Part shown: in pieces, positions 21,554 to 30,670 of the stretch
How the letters are laid out: each line of letters starts with the position of its first letter
Position numbering within the stretch: the first letter of the stretch is position 1
NCBI RefSeq assembly: GCF_003987175.1
Contig: NZ_PIPM01000012.1
Location: 1-51,962 of the forward strand
Reading direction: 5' to 3'
Origin: Aliidiomarina sanyensis
Lineage (GTDB): Bacteria; Pseudomonadota; Gammaproteobacteria; Enterobacterales; Alteromonadaceae
Length of the DNA: 51,962 bases
Made by a program: the position numbers and the translations under genes
Notes under the pieces: generated by a model
What the model was told of the DNA's origin: nothing
What the model saw: the letters and a program-made list of their open reading frames with translations, nothing else
The model's database searches: none

Positions 21554-24500
21554 ATGTTTAGAGCCAGTCAGGTGTTGTCTCAACACGATCAGCCCACGCA
21601 ACTTAAGGAGTTGCGTAAGGTAATCACCGATAATTACTCGGTTGATGAAAACGCGTATTTGGAAGAGCTGATTAAGCTGGTTCCAGAAGATCAGGAGACG
21701 GTCGACCACCTAACCCGAGCTGCCCATGACTTAGTGCATGAAGTACGGGAAAAAACCCAAGGTGGCGATGGGGTCGACGCATTCTTACAACAGTACAGCC
21801 TAGACACAGAGGAAGGGATCATTCTGATGTGCTTGGCCGAAGCCCTGTTGCGGATTCCTGACAGCTTCACGGCTGACGCCCTGATCCAAGATAAGTTGGG
21901 TAAAGGCGCGTGGAACGACTACTTAAGCAAAAGCGAATCGATTCTCGTCAATACCGGAACCTGGGGACTGAATCTTGCGACCAAGGTCGTCAATCCCCAT
22001 GGCCGCAAACGCGATGAACCTGTCAATCGCTTCCGCCGATTGGTAAAACGCCTCGGTGAACCTGTTGTGCGTAAGGCAACCTACCAAGCCATGAAGTTGA
22101 TGGGTAAACAGTTCGTTCTCGGCCGCACCATTGATGAGGCCCTGAAGAATAGCCGTAAGAATCGCGACGGTGGGTACACTCACAGCTACGATATGTTAGG
22201 CGAAGCGGCACTTACTTCAGTCGATGCCGCACGTTACAAACAAGCATACGTAAATTCAATTCAACGAGTTGCAGCTGAGAACTTCAACAACCCTGACGTT
22301 CCACGCCCGACAATTTCAATCAAATTGTCAGCGCTACATCCTCGGTACGAGATGGCCAATAAGGACCGAGTCCTTGAAGAGCTCGCCAAGACCCTGACCG
22401 ACCTCATTAAGCTCGCCAAAGATGCGAACGTGGGTGTGAGCATTGATGCTGAAGAGATGGATCGTCTTGAGCTATCCCTCGACCTGTTTGAGAAAGTTTA
22501 TCGCAGCGGTGTATGTAAAGGCTGGCCCTACTTTGGGCTCGTTGTGCAAGCGTATTCGAAGCGTGCACTCCCCGTTCTTTTGTGGATTAATGCGCTCGCC
22601 CAGGAATGTGGCGATGAAATTCCAGTTCGCTTGGTAAAAGGTGCCTATTGGGATACCGAGATTAAACACTGTCAGCAATTAGGTTTGCCGGGCTATCCTG
22701 TGTTCACGCGCAAGGCGAGCACTGATGTATCCTATATGGCATGCGCACGATACTTGCTGAGCAGCGCAACGGAAGGAAATATTTATCCGCAATTTGCGAC
22801 CCACAATGCACAAACTATTGTCACGGTGCAGCAACTTGCCGGTGAACGGAAGTACGAGTTCCAACGCCTGCATGGGATGGGTAAAGATCTGTACGACGCG
22901 TTCTTGGAAAAGAATCCTGGAAAAACAGTCCGGATCTATGCACCCGTCGGGGCACACAAAGAGTTACTGCCCTATTTGGTTCGCCGTCTCCTTGAGAATG
23001 GTGCTAACAGTTCGTTTGTTCACAAACTTTTGGATCCAAAAGTGCCGATCGAAACGCTGGTAGAGCACCCACTGCTCAATTTGCGCAAAAAGCCATCTTT
23101 GGCTAACGACAAAATTCCTCTCCCGACTCAAATTTTCGGGCAACGCACGAATTCACTGGGGTTAAACATGAATATTGAATCTCAGGGTGCGCCTTTCTTT
23201 GAAAAAGTGCGCAGCTTCCAAAACAACCAATGGCAAGGCGGTCCAATCGTTAACGGCAAACTGGTCGAAACAGGTCAGCGCGTTGGCGTCACTTCGCCAC
23301 AACAAAGCACCCATCAAATAGGTACGATCGGCTGGGCCGACGCAGAGCTCGCTGAAAAAGCGCTAGAGCTAGCGAATAAAGCCTATCCACGGTGGACCAA
23401 CACCGATGTAAATGTACGTGCTGAAGCGCTCGAAAAGCTCGCCGATTTACTCGAAGAGCACCTCCATGAGCTAATCGCGTTGTGTACATTGGAAGCAGGT
23501 AAAACCCTCCAAGACGGTATCGATGAAGTTCGTGAAGCGGTTGATTTCTGCCGTTACTATGCAATTCAAGCACGCAAGCTCATGGGTGCGGGTGAGAAAT
23601 TACCAGGGCCAACGGGTGAAACCAATGAACTGTTCGTGCAGGGACGTGGTACTTTTATTTGTATCAGCCCTTGGAACTTCCCACTGGCGATTTTCCTTGG
23701 CCAAGTTACCGCTGCGCTAGCGACCGGGAACTGTGTCATCGCAAAACCAGCTGAGCAAACCGGTTTAGTTGCCTATCGTGCGGTCCAGCTAGCAATAGAA
23801 GCGGGCATTCCAGGCGATGTGCTTCAATTCCTTCCTGGGAAAGGCGCAGAAGTTGGTTCGTATTTGGTCAGCCAAGAAAACATCGCTGGAGTATGTTTCA
23901 CGGGTTCGACCAATACCGCACAAGCTATTAATCGTGCGCTCGCTGCGCGAACTGGCGCACTCGTGCCTTTGATCGCTGAAACCGGCGGCCAAAATGCCAT
24001 GCTGATCGATTCCACTGCGTTGCCAGAGCAAGCGGTGACAGATATCGTGGCCAGTGCGTTTAAGAGCGCTGGACAGCGCTGCTCAGCGCTCCGCGTCCTG
24101 TTTGTACAAGACGATGTTGCGGATCGCATCATTGAATTGCTCAAAGGCGCAATGCAAGAGCTGCTGGTTGGTGACCCGATTGATCACAAAACCGACGTGG
24201 GTCCTGTGATCGACGGAATCGCAAAGACCAACCTAGAGCAACATATTATTGATATCCAGCATGTGGGTAAATTGATTTCCGAATCACCCATGCCTGAGTA
24301 CACTCGGGGCGGAACCTTTGTCACCCCAACCGCAATTGAAATTGACAGCATCAATCAATTGCACCGGGAAAACTTCGGTCCGATTCTGCATGTCATTCGC
24401 TTCAAGCGTGAAAACTTGGACCAGGTTATTGATGACATCAATAACACAGGCTTCGGTCTGACCTTTGGTATTCACAGTCGCAATGAAACCTTTGCATACG

Positions 24501-24718
24501 ATGTTGCGAAGCGAATTCAAGTTGGTAACGTTTATATCAACCGCAACCAAGTAGGTGCGGTCGTTGGTGTGCAGCCATTTGGTGGCCGCGGCTTGTCTGG
24601 CACAGGTCCAAAAGCAGGTGGGCCGCACTACCTGTACGCGTTCATGACCGAGAAGACCTTTACCGACAATATTACCGCGGTTGGTGGAAACGCCACCCTG
24701 CTGTCGCTTGGCGACTAA
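21554..24718 (+). CDS. putA: Bifunctional proline dehydrogenase / P5C dehydrogenase PutA (no DNA-binding domain)
   Basis: Oxidises proline to glutamate in two channelled steps, feeding electrons to quinone via FAD and to NAD+. It has 1054 residues. The start ATG at 21554 is preceded by AGGAG. The proline dehydrogenase barrel is about 150-480 (RLVKGAYWDTEIKHCQ near 357; YAPVGAHKELLPYLVRRL later). The aldehyde dehydrogenase domain is about 550-1045, with catalytic Glu in ETGGQNAM near 809 and Cys in SAGQRCSALRV near 842. The ribbon-helix-helix operator-binding domain and the C-terminal extension of the 1320-residue E. coli PutA are absent, so it should not repress itself. Divergent from the CYTH gene; a TACAAT element lies at 21481. 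Confidence 0.96.
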   Translation: MFRASQVLSQHDQPTQLKELRKVITDNYSVDENAYLEELIKLVPEDQETVDHLTRAAHDLVHEVREKTQGGDGVDAFLQQYSLDTEEGIILMCLAEALLRIPDSFTADALIQDKLGKGAWNDYLSKSESILVNTGTWGLNLATKVVNPHGRKRDEPVNRFRRLVKRLGEPVVRKATYQAMKLMGKQFVLGRTIDEALKNSRKNRDGGYTHSYDMLGEAALTSVDAARYKQAYVNSIQRVAAENFNNPDVPRPTISIKLSALHPRYEMANKDRVLEELAKTLTDLIKLAKDANVGVSIDAEEMDRLELSLDLFEKVYRSGVCKGWPYFGLVVQAYSKRALPVLLWINALAQECGDEIPVRLVKGAYWDTEIKHCQQLGLPGYPVFTRKASTDVSYMACARYLLSSATEGNIYPQFATHNAQTIVTVQQLAGERKYEFQRLHGMGKDLYDAFLEKNPGKTVRIYAPVGAHKELLPYLVRRLLENGANSSFVHKLLDPKVPIETLVEHPLLNLRKKPSLANDKIPLPTQIFGQRTNSLGLNMNIESQGAPFFEKVRSFQNNQWQGGPIVNGKLVETGQRVGVTSPQQSTHQIGTIGWADAELAEKALELANKAYPRWTNTDVNVRAEALEKLADLLEEHLHELIALCTLEAGKTLQDGIDEVREAVDFCRYYAIQARKLMGAGEKLPGPTGETNELFVQGRGTFICISPWNFPLAIFLGQVTAALATGNCVIAKPAEQTGLVAYRAVQLAIEAGIPGDVLQFLPGKGAEVGSYLVSQENIAGVCFTGSTNTAQAINRALAARTGALVPLIAETGGQNAMLIDSTALPEQAVTDIVASAFKSAGQRCSALRVLFVQDDVADRIIELLKGAMQELLVGDPIDHKTDVGPVIDGIAKTNLEQHIIDIQHVGKLISESPMPEYTRGGTFVTPTAIEIDSINQLHRENFGPILHVIRFKRENLDQVIDDINNTGFGLTFGIHSRNETFAYDVAKRIQVGNVYINRNQVGAVVGVQPFGGRGLSGTGPKAGGPHYLYAFMTEKTFTDNITAVGGNATLLSLGD

Positions 24719-24743
24719 CTGTCTCAACGTCAAAACCTTAGCA

Positions 24744-24775
24744 AAAGAGCCGTCTACACGACGGCTCTTTTTTTC
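24744..24775 (+). terminator. Terminator after putA (bidirectional)
   Basis: AAAGAGCCGTC / GACGGCTCTTT stem around TACAC, then TTTTC. The minus strand also ends in a T-run, so it can also serve the small membrane-protein gene that ends at 24784. Confidence 0.9.
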
Positions 24776-24783
24776 TTCAATCC

Positions 24784-24954
24784 CTAACCTTTGGGGCCCA
24801 TCAGCAGCCAAATAATAAAACCGATTACCGGCAATAGAATCACCAACACAATCCAAAGCACCTTAGTGCCTGTGGTTGCGGTGCTCTGCATAATTTTAAC
24901 CAGTGCCCAAACAATTAAAATTAAATGAATAATTCCTAATAGACCACCACCCAT
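24784..24954 (-). CDS. Small PLDc_N-type membrane protein (56 residues)
   Basis: Short gene read directly from the sequence. The product starts MGGGLLGIIHLILIVWALVK and has two membrane helices: about 5-20 and 32-52 (VLWIVLVILLPVIGFIIWLL), ending MGPKG. The second helix with LPVIGFIIWL matches the cardiolipin-synthase N-terminal (PLDc_N) pattern, which occurs as free-standing small proteins in many bacteria. The RBS AAGGAG sits 8 bases before the ATG, strong support that it is translated. No enzyme domain is attached; the function is unknown, possibly in envelope stress. Confidence 0.8.
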   Translation of the reverse strand: MGGGLLGIIHLILIVWALVKIMQSTATTGTKVLWIVLVILLPVIGFIIWLLMGPKG

Positions 24955-25094
24955 AAAGTCTCTCCTTTACACGCTTGTTGTGATTTCTTATTGATTTATC
25001 TGGTCTTGCACAACTAAAGCTAGCACAAACTCCAAGAAACTCTCGCCGTGCGTGATAGAATAGGGAAAAGAATTAATTAATTGAGTAACTGCCC

Positions 25095-26531
25095 ATGGCT
25101 TCACTTTTCGACCGATACCAAAAAGAAAAACGCCAAAAGAAGAAGGCTGAATCCCAACGGAAGGCCCGGTCGACCGAAACCAGTATACCCATGCAAAGCG
25201 TCGAGCAAGGCGTGCTCATTGAACGTTTGAGTCATGAGGGGCGAGGCATCGCCAATGATGCACATGGGAAGACTATTTTTGTGCGCGGCGCATTACCATC
25301 TGAACATGTTACCTTCCAAGTCACACAAACCCACAGCCGTTTTAATGAAGCCCATGCGGTATCCATTCTGAAAGCTGCGCCCACGCGCCAAGATCCGCGT
25401 TGCACCCATTACGGCACCTGTGGTGGCTGTTCCATGCAACATGCAACCACGTCACTTCAGGTTCAACACAAAGAGTCCGTCATCCGAGAGCAGCTTGCTC
25501 ACTTTGCAAATATAAGCGATGACGCAATTGAAACCGCAAGAAATAAGCCCTTGGTTGGCGATAGCTATAGTTATCGGCGTAAGGCTCGTCTCGGGGTAAC
25601 CAAAACCAAATCGCAAGGTTTAGTCCTTGGGTTTCGTGAATATCAATCCAAGCGACTCACGCCAATTTATGCTTGTCCCATCCTCGTTCCCACACTTTCC
25701 GCCTTACTTGAGCCACTTCAAATAGTACTGAAAAAACTGAAAGGCGCTGGCAACATCGGGCACATTGAATTGATTCAAGGGGAGGACAGAAATCTTGTGG
25801 TCGTTCGCATGGTCACCGCCATGAGCGAGGCAGACAGAGCGCTTTGGACTGATTTTGAGACTCAGCAAGAAACCTCAGTGATCATTGCTACGGGAATGGA
25901 CCGCGCGTCGGAATACGGTTTGGAATTTAAAACGCTCCACAACGAGCCCTGCCCTGAGTTAACCTACTCCTTAGATATCGCCGGCCATCCAATTCACCTG
26001 GCGTTTGGCCCCAATGATTTCTTGCAGGTGAATGCAGATATAAACCAGAAGATGGTGGAACAAGCCTTGGCGTGGCTCCAGCTTGAGAAACACGAACATG
26101 TATTGGAACTATTCTGCGGATTTGGAAATTTTTCTCTCCCACTTGCCTTGCATGCAGGGTCGGTCACCGCAATCGAGGTGAGTCAACAGCAAGTAAATCG
26201 AGGCACTGAAAATGCCGCTCACAACGGGATAAACAACCTCACGTTCATGACCGCAAACCTCGAAGAACCCCTCGCGAAAGTCGCTCTTCCGCCCCATCCA
26301 ATGGACGTAGTCTTGCTCGATCCACCAAGAACCGGTGCAGAGAAAGTCTGTGAACAAATATCTCTAATCAACCCTAAACGCATTTTATACGTGTCGTGCA
26401 ATCCCGCCACCTTAGCCCGGGACACGCAGATTCTTGAACGGCAAGGTTACGCGCTCTCGAAATGGGGAATGCTCGACATGTTCCCACAGACTGCACATGC
26501 AGAATGTATGGTTCTATTCGAGCGGCGCTAG
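25095..26531 (+). CDS. rlmD: 23S rRNA (uracil-1939-C5)-methyltransferase RlmD
   Basis: Makes m5U1939 in 23S rRNA with S-adenosylmethionine. It has 478 residues. A lysine/arginine-rich N-terminus (about 10-25) precedes the TRAM domain (about 35-93). Iron-sulfur ligands are Cys103, Cys109, Cys112 and Cys194. The Rossmann methyltransferase domain has LELFCGFGNFSLPLA, the DPPRTGAEKV loop, and the catalytic cysteine in YVSCNPATLARD near residue 436. A stand-alone gene; a TAGAAT element lies at 25056-25061 about 35 bases upstream, without a clear -35. Confidence 0.95.
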   Translation: MASLFDRYQKEKRQKKKAESQRKARSTETSIPMQSVEQGVLIERLSHEGRGIANDAHGKTIFVRGALPSEHVTFQVTQTHSRFNEAHAVSILKAAPTRQDPRCTHYGTCGGCSMQHATTSLQVQHKESVIREQLAHFANISDDAIETARNKPLVGDSYSYRRKARLGVTKTKSQGLVLGFREYQSKRLTPIYACPILVPTLSALLEPLQIVLKKLKGAGNIGHIELIQGEDRNLVVVRMVTAMSEADRALWTDFETQQETSVIIATGMDRASEYGLEFKTLHNEPCPELTYSLDIAGHPIHLAFGPNDFLQVNADINQKMVEQALAWLQLEKHEHVLELFCGFGNFSLPLALHAGSVTAIEVSQQQVNRGTENAAHNGINNLTFMTANLEEPLAKVALPPHPMDVVLLDPPRTGAEKVCEQISLINPKRILYVSCNPATLARDTQILERQGYALSKWGMLDMFPQTAHAECMVLFERR

Positions 26532-26704
26532 GGGACTGATTTTCATGCCACGGCACGGGCATATCGGATATCTTAAACTGATAGATGGCAATTAAGCGTT
26601 TAACGGTTGTTAAATCAAACAAAACCTTAGTGTTATCTCGCAAACAATGGTTTATCTTCTAGACTTAAGATCATAATCATTGTCATTTTTAATTGGGGTT
26701 ATGT

Positions 26705-28990
26705 TTGCAAAGCATCACCGGCAATAAGCGCCTGTCTTTCTATCAAATGATCGCGACAATATCAGCGCGATTCGTCGCCGCACGGGTAGAAAACATCGAT
26801 GCAACAATACAACAAGCGCTCGCCGATATTGGCGCATTCTTTGGTGCTGACCGCAGTTACATTTTTGAATTCAGTGACAATCATCAAATCGCCGACAACA
26901 CCTTCGAATGGTGTGCTCCAAATGTTCCTGCCGAAATCGAAAACCTCAAAAACTTACCGATGGCCATGTACGGAGAGTGGATCCACCAATGGCGCAAAGG
27001 CATTTCAATTCCGGTGCGCGATGTGCTGGAATTACCCGCTGATTCGCCTGAGCGTGCCCTATTAGAGCCGCAAGGAATGCGTTCAGTGATTATGGTCCCC
27101 CTTCCAGGTGAAGAGGACCTCCAAGGTATATTTGGCTTTGATATTATGGACGCTCCATTTGATTGGAAGGAGGAACATATTGCATTATTGCAAGTCATTG
27201 GCGAAATTATTGCTAGTGCCATTCAACGCAAACGTGCGGATGAATTTTTCCGTTTACGCCAATTAATCTCACGCATTGCAGTAAACTTCATCAACCTACC
27301 AACGTCACAGGTTGATGACACGGTCCGCTCAGCCCTAACACAAATCCGACAGTTTCTCCGATTAACATCAATCGACGTTATCCGCCCGGTCCCTCGTTCC
27401 CTCAAAGCCGAACGGCGGGCTTTGTTAGCTAGATTAAGACGACACAATCATCTGTTATCAACTACTCATGAGCTAGGGATGGAGACGCCATCAGATCAAC
27501 CCGCCCTCGTGATATTACTCCGTCACTCGAATCAGGAACTCGGCGTTCTCATTGCCACGCATGAATCACGAAGGAGCTTTGAGCAAGCCGATATTCGTGA
27601 CTCACTCCAACTAGTCACCGATCTCATTGCGGGCACTTTTGTGCGTAAAACCACGGAACAGAAAGTGGAGTTCTTGGCGTATTATGATGAACTCACGGAA
27701 CTACCAAATCGGAGTTTATTGAGTTCCAGAATCGAGCGAGCGGTGCAACTTTCAGCAGACCAACCGAACTGTTGTGCCTTGCTTTTCTTGGACTTCGATC
27801 ACTTCAAGCGAATCAATGACAGTGTCGGTCGCGAAGCCGGCGATCTGCTGCTTCTCGAGATTAGTAAGCGTTTACGAAAGGTTATTTCCGAGGGGGATGT
27901 TCTTGCTCGCGTCGGGGGCGATCAATTCGCGATTTTAGTCGAAAGTGACGGTATCTGGGGTGATGAATCCTTGCTTCGCATTCGCAACATCGCCGAAACC
28001 GTCCGGATGGAAATGGTCCGCCCGTTCCGATTAAAGGGTCAGACATTTCATGGTTCGGCAAGTCTAGGAATTGTACATCTGAATCCGGAAGAGACGCCGA
28101 GCTCTCTACTTAAGAAGGCCGAACTTGCGATGTACCGTGCCAAGGCACAAGGGCGCAATAGCTTTCAGTTCTACGACCCTGAAATGCAAAAACAAGCACT
28201 GGATCGTGCACAACTTTATACGGATCTCCGAGCTGCTATCGCAGATCGGCAGTTTGAAGTGTATTACCAAGCCCAGGTCAATGCCGCCAAAGAAGTGATC
28301 GGAGCCGAAGCGCTGGTTCGTTGGAACCACCCCCAACGTGGCCTGCTTTCGCCTGCGTACTTTATTCAATTTGCAGAAGAAACAGGCCTGATTGGACAAA
28401 TCGGCATGCTCGTCTTAGAAAAAGCATGTTTGGAGATTAAAAAGCTAGAGAAGCTTGGTTATTCCCTTCCAGTCGCCGTGAATATCAGTGCAAATCATAT
28501 CCTGCAAGAAGACTTTGTCGATTCCGTCGCCAACTTAACAAAAAGCATGGCAATTGAACCTCATATGTTGAAACTCGAAATCACCGAAAGCGCAATGATT
28601 CAAGACACCGAAACCGTCGTTCAACGCATGCGTGCTCTGATTTCCATGGGCTTCCGGTTTTCACTTGACGATTTCGGAACCGGCTACTCCTCACTTTCCT
28701 ATTTGAAGCTCTTTCCAATTCACGAAATTAAACTCGATATGCGATTTGTCCAAGATATGTTGCAAAGCAAGGAGGATGCGGCAATCGCAGAGCTTGTTTT
28801 CAGTCTTGCAAAAGTTCTGAAGCTTGAAGTCATCGCGGAGGGAGTTTCGGAAGTGAGCCAGTATGATTTTCTGCGTGAACTGGGTTGTGAGCGATTCCAA
28901 GGCTATCTGTTCTCAAAACCCGTTGCACGGCGCGATTTCGAAGCACTCGTGGTACAAGGCTCACGCCACAACGTTTCACTCAAGGGATAA
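26705..28990 (+). CDS. GAF-GGDEF(degenerate)-EAL protein, probable c-di-GMP phosphodiesterase
   Basis: About 760 residues. The N-terminal GAF-type sensor (about 15-180) is followed by a less clear second sensor-like region (about 185-330), a GGDEF domain (about 335-500) and an EAL domain (about 515-755). The GGDEF active site reads GGDQF, losing the catalytic glutamate, and there is no RxxD inhibitory site. The EAL domain looks complete: GAEALVRW, NISANHI, EITES and DDFGTGYSSLSYLK. It is therefore likely a c-di-GMP phosphodiesterase, with GGDEF as a GTP-binding regulator. The start is uncertain: no in-frame ATG occurs before 26747, and TTG at 26705 with GGGG upstream is preferred. No signal peptide or membrane helix is seen. 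Confidence 0.88.
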   Translation: MQSITGNKRLSFYQMIATISARFVAARVENIDATIQQALADIGAFFGADRSYIFEFSDNHQIADNTFEWCAPNVPAEIENLKNLPMAMYGEWIHQWRKGISIPVRDVLELPADSPERALLEPQGMRSVIMVPLPGEEDLQGIFGFDIMDAPFDWKEEHIALLQVIGEIIASAIQRKRADEFFRLRQLISRIAVNFINLPTSQVDDTVRSALTQIRQFLRLTSIDVIRPVPRSLKAERRALLARLRRHNHLLSTTHELGMETPSDQPALVILLRHSNQELGVLIATHESRRSFEQADIRDSLQLVTDLIAGTFVRKTTEQKVEFLAYYDELTELPNRSLLSSRIERAVQLSADQPNCCALLFLDFDHFKRINDSVGREAGDLLLLEISKRLRKVISEGDVLARVGGDQFAILVESDGIWGDESLLRIRNIAETVRMEMVRPFRLKGQTFHGSASLGIVHLNPEETPSSLLKKAELAMYRAKAQGRNSFQFYDPEMQKQALDRAQLYTDLRAAIADRQFEVYYQAQVNAAKEVIGAEALVRWNHPQRGLLSPAYFIQFAEETGLIGQIGMLVLEKACLEIKKLEKLGYSLPVAVNISANHILQEDFVDSVANLTKSMAIEPHMLKLEITESAMIQDTETVVQRMRALISMGFRFSLDDFGTGYSSLSYLKLFPIHEIKLDMRFVQDMLQSKEDAAIAELVFSLAKVLKLEVIAEGVSEVSQYDFLRELGCERFQGYLFSKPVARRDFEALVVQGSRHNVSLKG

Positions 28991-28998
28991 CCCCTCGC

Positions 28999-30459
28999 TT
29001 AATCCTTGCCGTTCAGCCCACTGCGAGGAGCATTAAGCATCTCCCTTGATGCGATTTGGATTGCCTCATCAATTGACTGTTCCGGCTCCAACTGGACGAT
29101 AACAAACCGCGCAGCTATCGGCTCATCGACACCTTCCACGACAATGTACCGCATTGACTCGCGAGCGCGATCCAGTATGCGGTGGGCACTCAGCCTAGAT
29201 ACGCCAGCCATTAATACAAAAAATTCATCGCCCCCGAAGCGTGCAAACAAATCCGCTGGGCGCAGCTGTTCAGCCACGGATTGACTGACTGCCAACAGCA
29301 CACGGTCACCAATTTCGTATCCATAGGTGTCATTAATCCGTGTAAAGTGCTCAATATTCATCATTGCTAGCGTTAAGGGATATCCATATTGGCGTGCGCG
29401 GAGTGTTTCTTCTTCCGCCGATTCCATAAAGTGGCGACGGTTACTCAACCCAGTAAGATAATCCGTTTGCGCTTGATATTGGAGCTGCTGGTTCTGCGCC
29501 AGCAGCACGGGGACGGCAACTCCAAAATAGACACTGCTTGCAATCACAGTGATGGCAAACTGATAGATAATCGCCGATTCTCCAAGATCAAAAACACTAA
29601 TACCGATTGCCAGAGAAAAACTGAATAGTCCCAAGCTTGCCGCAGCGCGAAGTGGGTTTTCTGTGTAAGCAATCCACATCTGCGGAATAATTAAAAAGAA
29701 TACAGCGAAGGCGACGTCCCGGTGCTCAAACCACCAGTTTGCGAGAATGCAGAAATACGCACAAGAAATGAGGATGGTAACTTTTAATCCAAAGTGATAG
29801 AGCGGACTGGGTTCAGCGCCAAGGCGCAATGTTCGCAGGAGGCTTCCGATCACAGGCTGCTTCCAGAGCATTAGGGCCATAAAGATTGGCGTGAGTACCA
29901 TGACACCCGTCATGTCTCCGATCCAGCGAGCAAGCCAGATGGTGTAGACATCCATAATGTTGACCGCACTGCTCAGCAACACCACCTGGGTCCCCAAGAA
30001 CGAGGCAAGTAGCGACGTTAAAACCCCGAGCGCAAGAAATGCCATAATCATGGCAGGAAGCTGCCGAACAACGCCGAACCGGACAAATTGCCGCAACAAT
30101 GCCGCCCCAAGGCCGTATGGAAGGCAATGACAAAATACAAATATCAACCAGTAGATAAGAAGTTCAAGAAGTCCCATCTGCACGCCATACATGGCGTTTG
30201 ACCACATCGTTGTGATGAGGATCGCGGCGGCAATCGGGAACAACGCGCGCACGCCGAACACGAGGAAAGCCGCGAGGCTCCATCCTGCGGGTGGAAACCA
30301 GATGCTTGCGTGGGGTGCATACTCGAGTATGCCTGAGGCTCGCCACAACAGGATAAAGCCAAGGAAGATTCCCACGGCCCGCAGCCAACCCATATTGCCG
30401 ATACTTTCGAGGTTTACTTCTTCAGGATGCGCTTCAGTCTGTTCGTCCAGTGTTTGCAT
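28999..30459 (-). CDS. MASE1-type membrane sensor with atypical GGDEF domain
   Basis: 486 residues. The N-terminal membrane part (about 25-320) has around eight to ten helices of MASE1 type (HASIWFPPAGWSLAAFLVFG is characteristic). The GGDEF domain (about 335-486) has GGDEF and the RPAD inhibitory site intact. However, the first metal-binding Asp is Asn (MNIEHFTRIND instead of DIDHFK), and the C-terminal A-x-x-ALYxAK-x-GRN motif is replaced by ASREMLNAPRSGLN. Cyclase activity is therefore doubtful. It lies tail-to-tail with the EAL gene, only 8 bases between stop codons. Confidence 0.85.
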   Translation of the reverse strand: MQTLDEQTEAHPEEVNLESIGNMGWLRAVGIFLGFILLWRASGILEYAPHASIWFPPAGWSLAAFLVFGVRALFPIAAAILITTMWSNAMYGVQMGLLELLIYWLIFVFCHCLPYGLGAALLRQFVRFGVVRQLPAMIMAFLALGVLTSLLASFLGTQVVLLSSAVNIMDVYTIWLARWIGDMTGVMVLTPIFMALMLWKQPVIGSLLRTLRLGAEPSPLYHFGLKVTILISCAYFCILANWWFEHRDVAFAVFFLIIPQMWIAYTENPLRAAASLGLFSFSLAIGISVFDLGESAIIYQFAITVIASSVYFGVAVPVLLAQNQQLQYQAQTDYLTGLSNRRHFMESAEEETLRARQYGYPLTLAMMNIEHFTRINDTYGYEIGDRVLLAVSQSVAEQLRPADLFARFGGDEFFVLMAGVSRLSAHRILDRARESMRYIVVEGVDEPIAARFVIVQLEPEQSIDEAIQIASREMLNAPRSGLNGKD

Positions 30460-30556
30460 ATTTTTTTAGTTCTCACTTATTCTCAAACAAACATACGTGA
30501 TGCCCGAACCATTGAAAAGTGTGAATTACAAAAACAGCCCTCAGTTCGTTGATAAA

Positions 30557-30596
30557 ACAAAAAAGCCTGACTCCGATTGAATATCGAAATCAGGCC
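30557..30596 (-). terminator. Terminator after the acyl-CoA dehydrogenase gene
   Basis: The minus strand has a stem of 13 pairs including two G-U (GCCTGATTTCGAT / ATCGGAGTCAGGC) with loop ATTCA, then TTTTTTG. It lies about 75 bases after the acyl-CoA dehydrogenase stop. Confidence 0.8.
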
Positions 30597-30616
30597 TTGG
30601 TAGCCGCTTAGAAATG

Positions 30617-30641
30617 TGTCCAACTTTATGGGGTCACTTCA
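30617..30641. repeat. Possible solo IS3-family terminal inverted repeat
   Basis: The minus strand reads TGAAGTGACCCCATAAAGTT then GGACA, close to the terminal repeats I recall for IS3-family (IS150-like) elements, TGAAcTGcACCCCaaAAAGTTGGACA. No transposase frame or second copy is nearby, so it would be a remnant between the acyl-CoA dehydrogenase stop and its terminator. Identified from memory of the consensus only. Confidence 0.4.
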
Positions 30642-30670
30642 GAGCGGGGCTTTCTTGCGATTTTTTGCAC

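Noticed and set aside
24284..24856. 190-codon minus-strand frame opposite the end of putA
   Set aside because: It runs through the putA terminator and overlaps the small membrane-protein gene; the product has no family features.
26544..26562. Weak hairpin ATGCC...GGCAT behind rlmD as a terminator
   Set aside because: Short stem and no T-run on either side.
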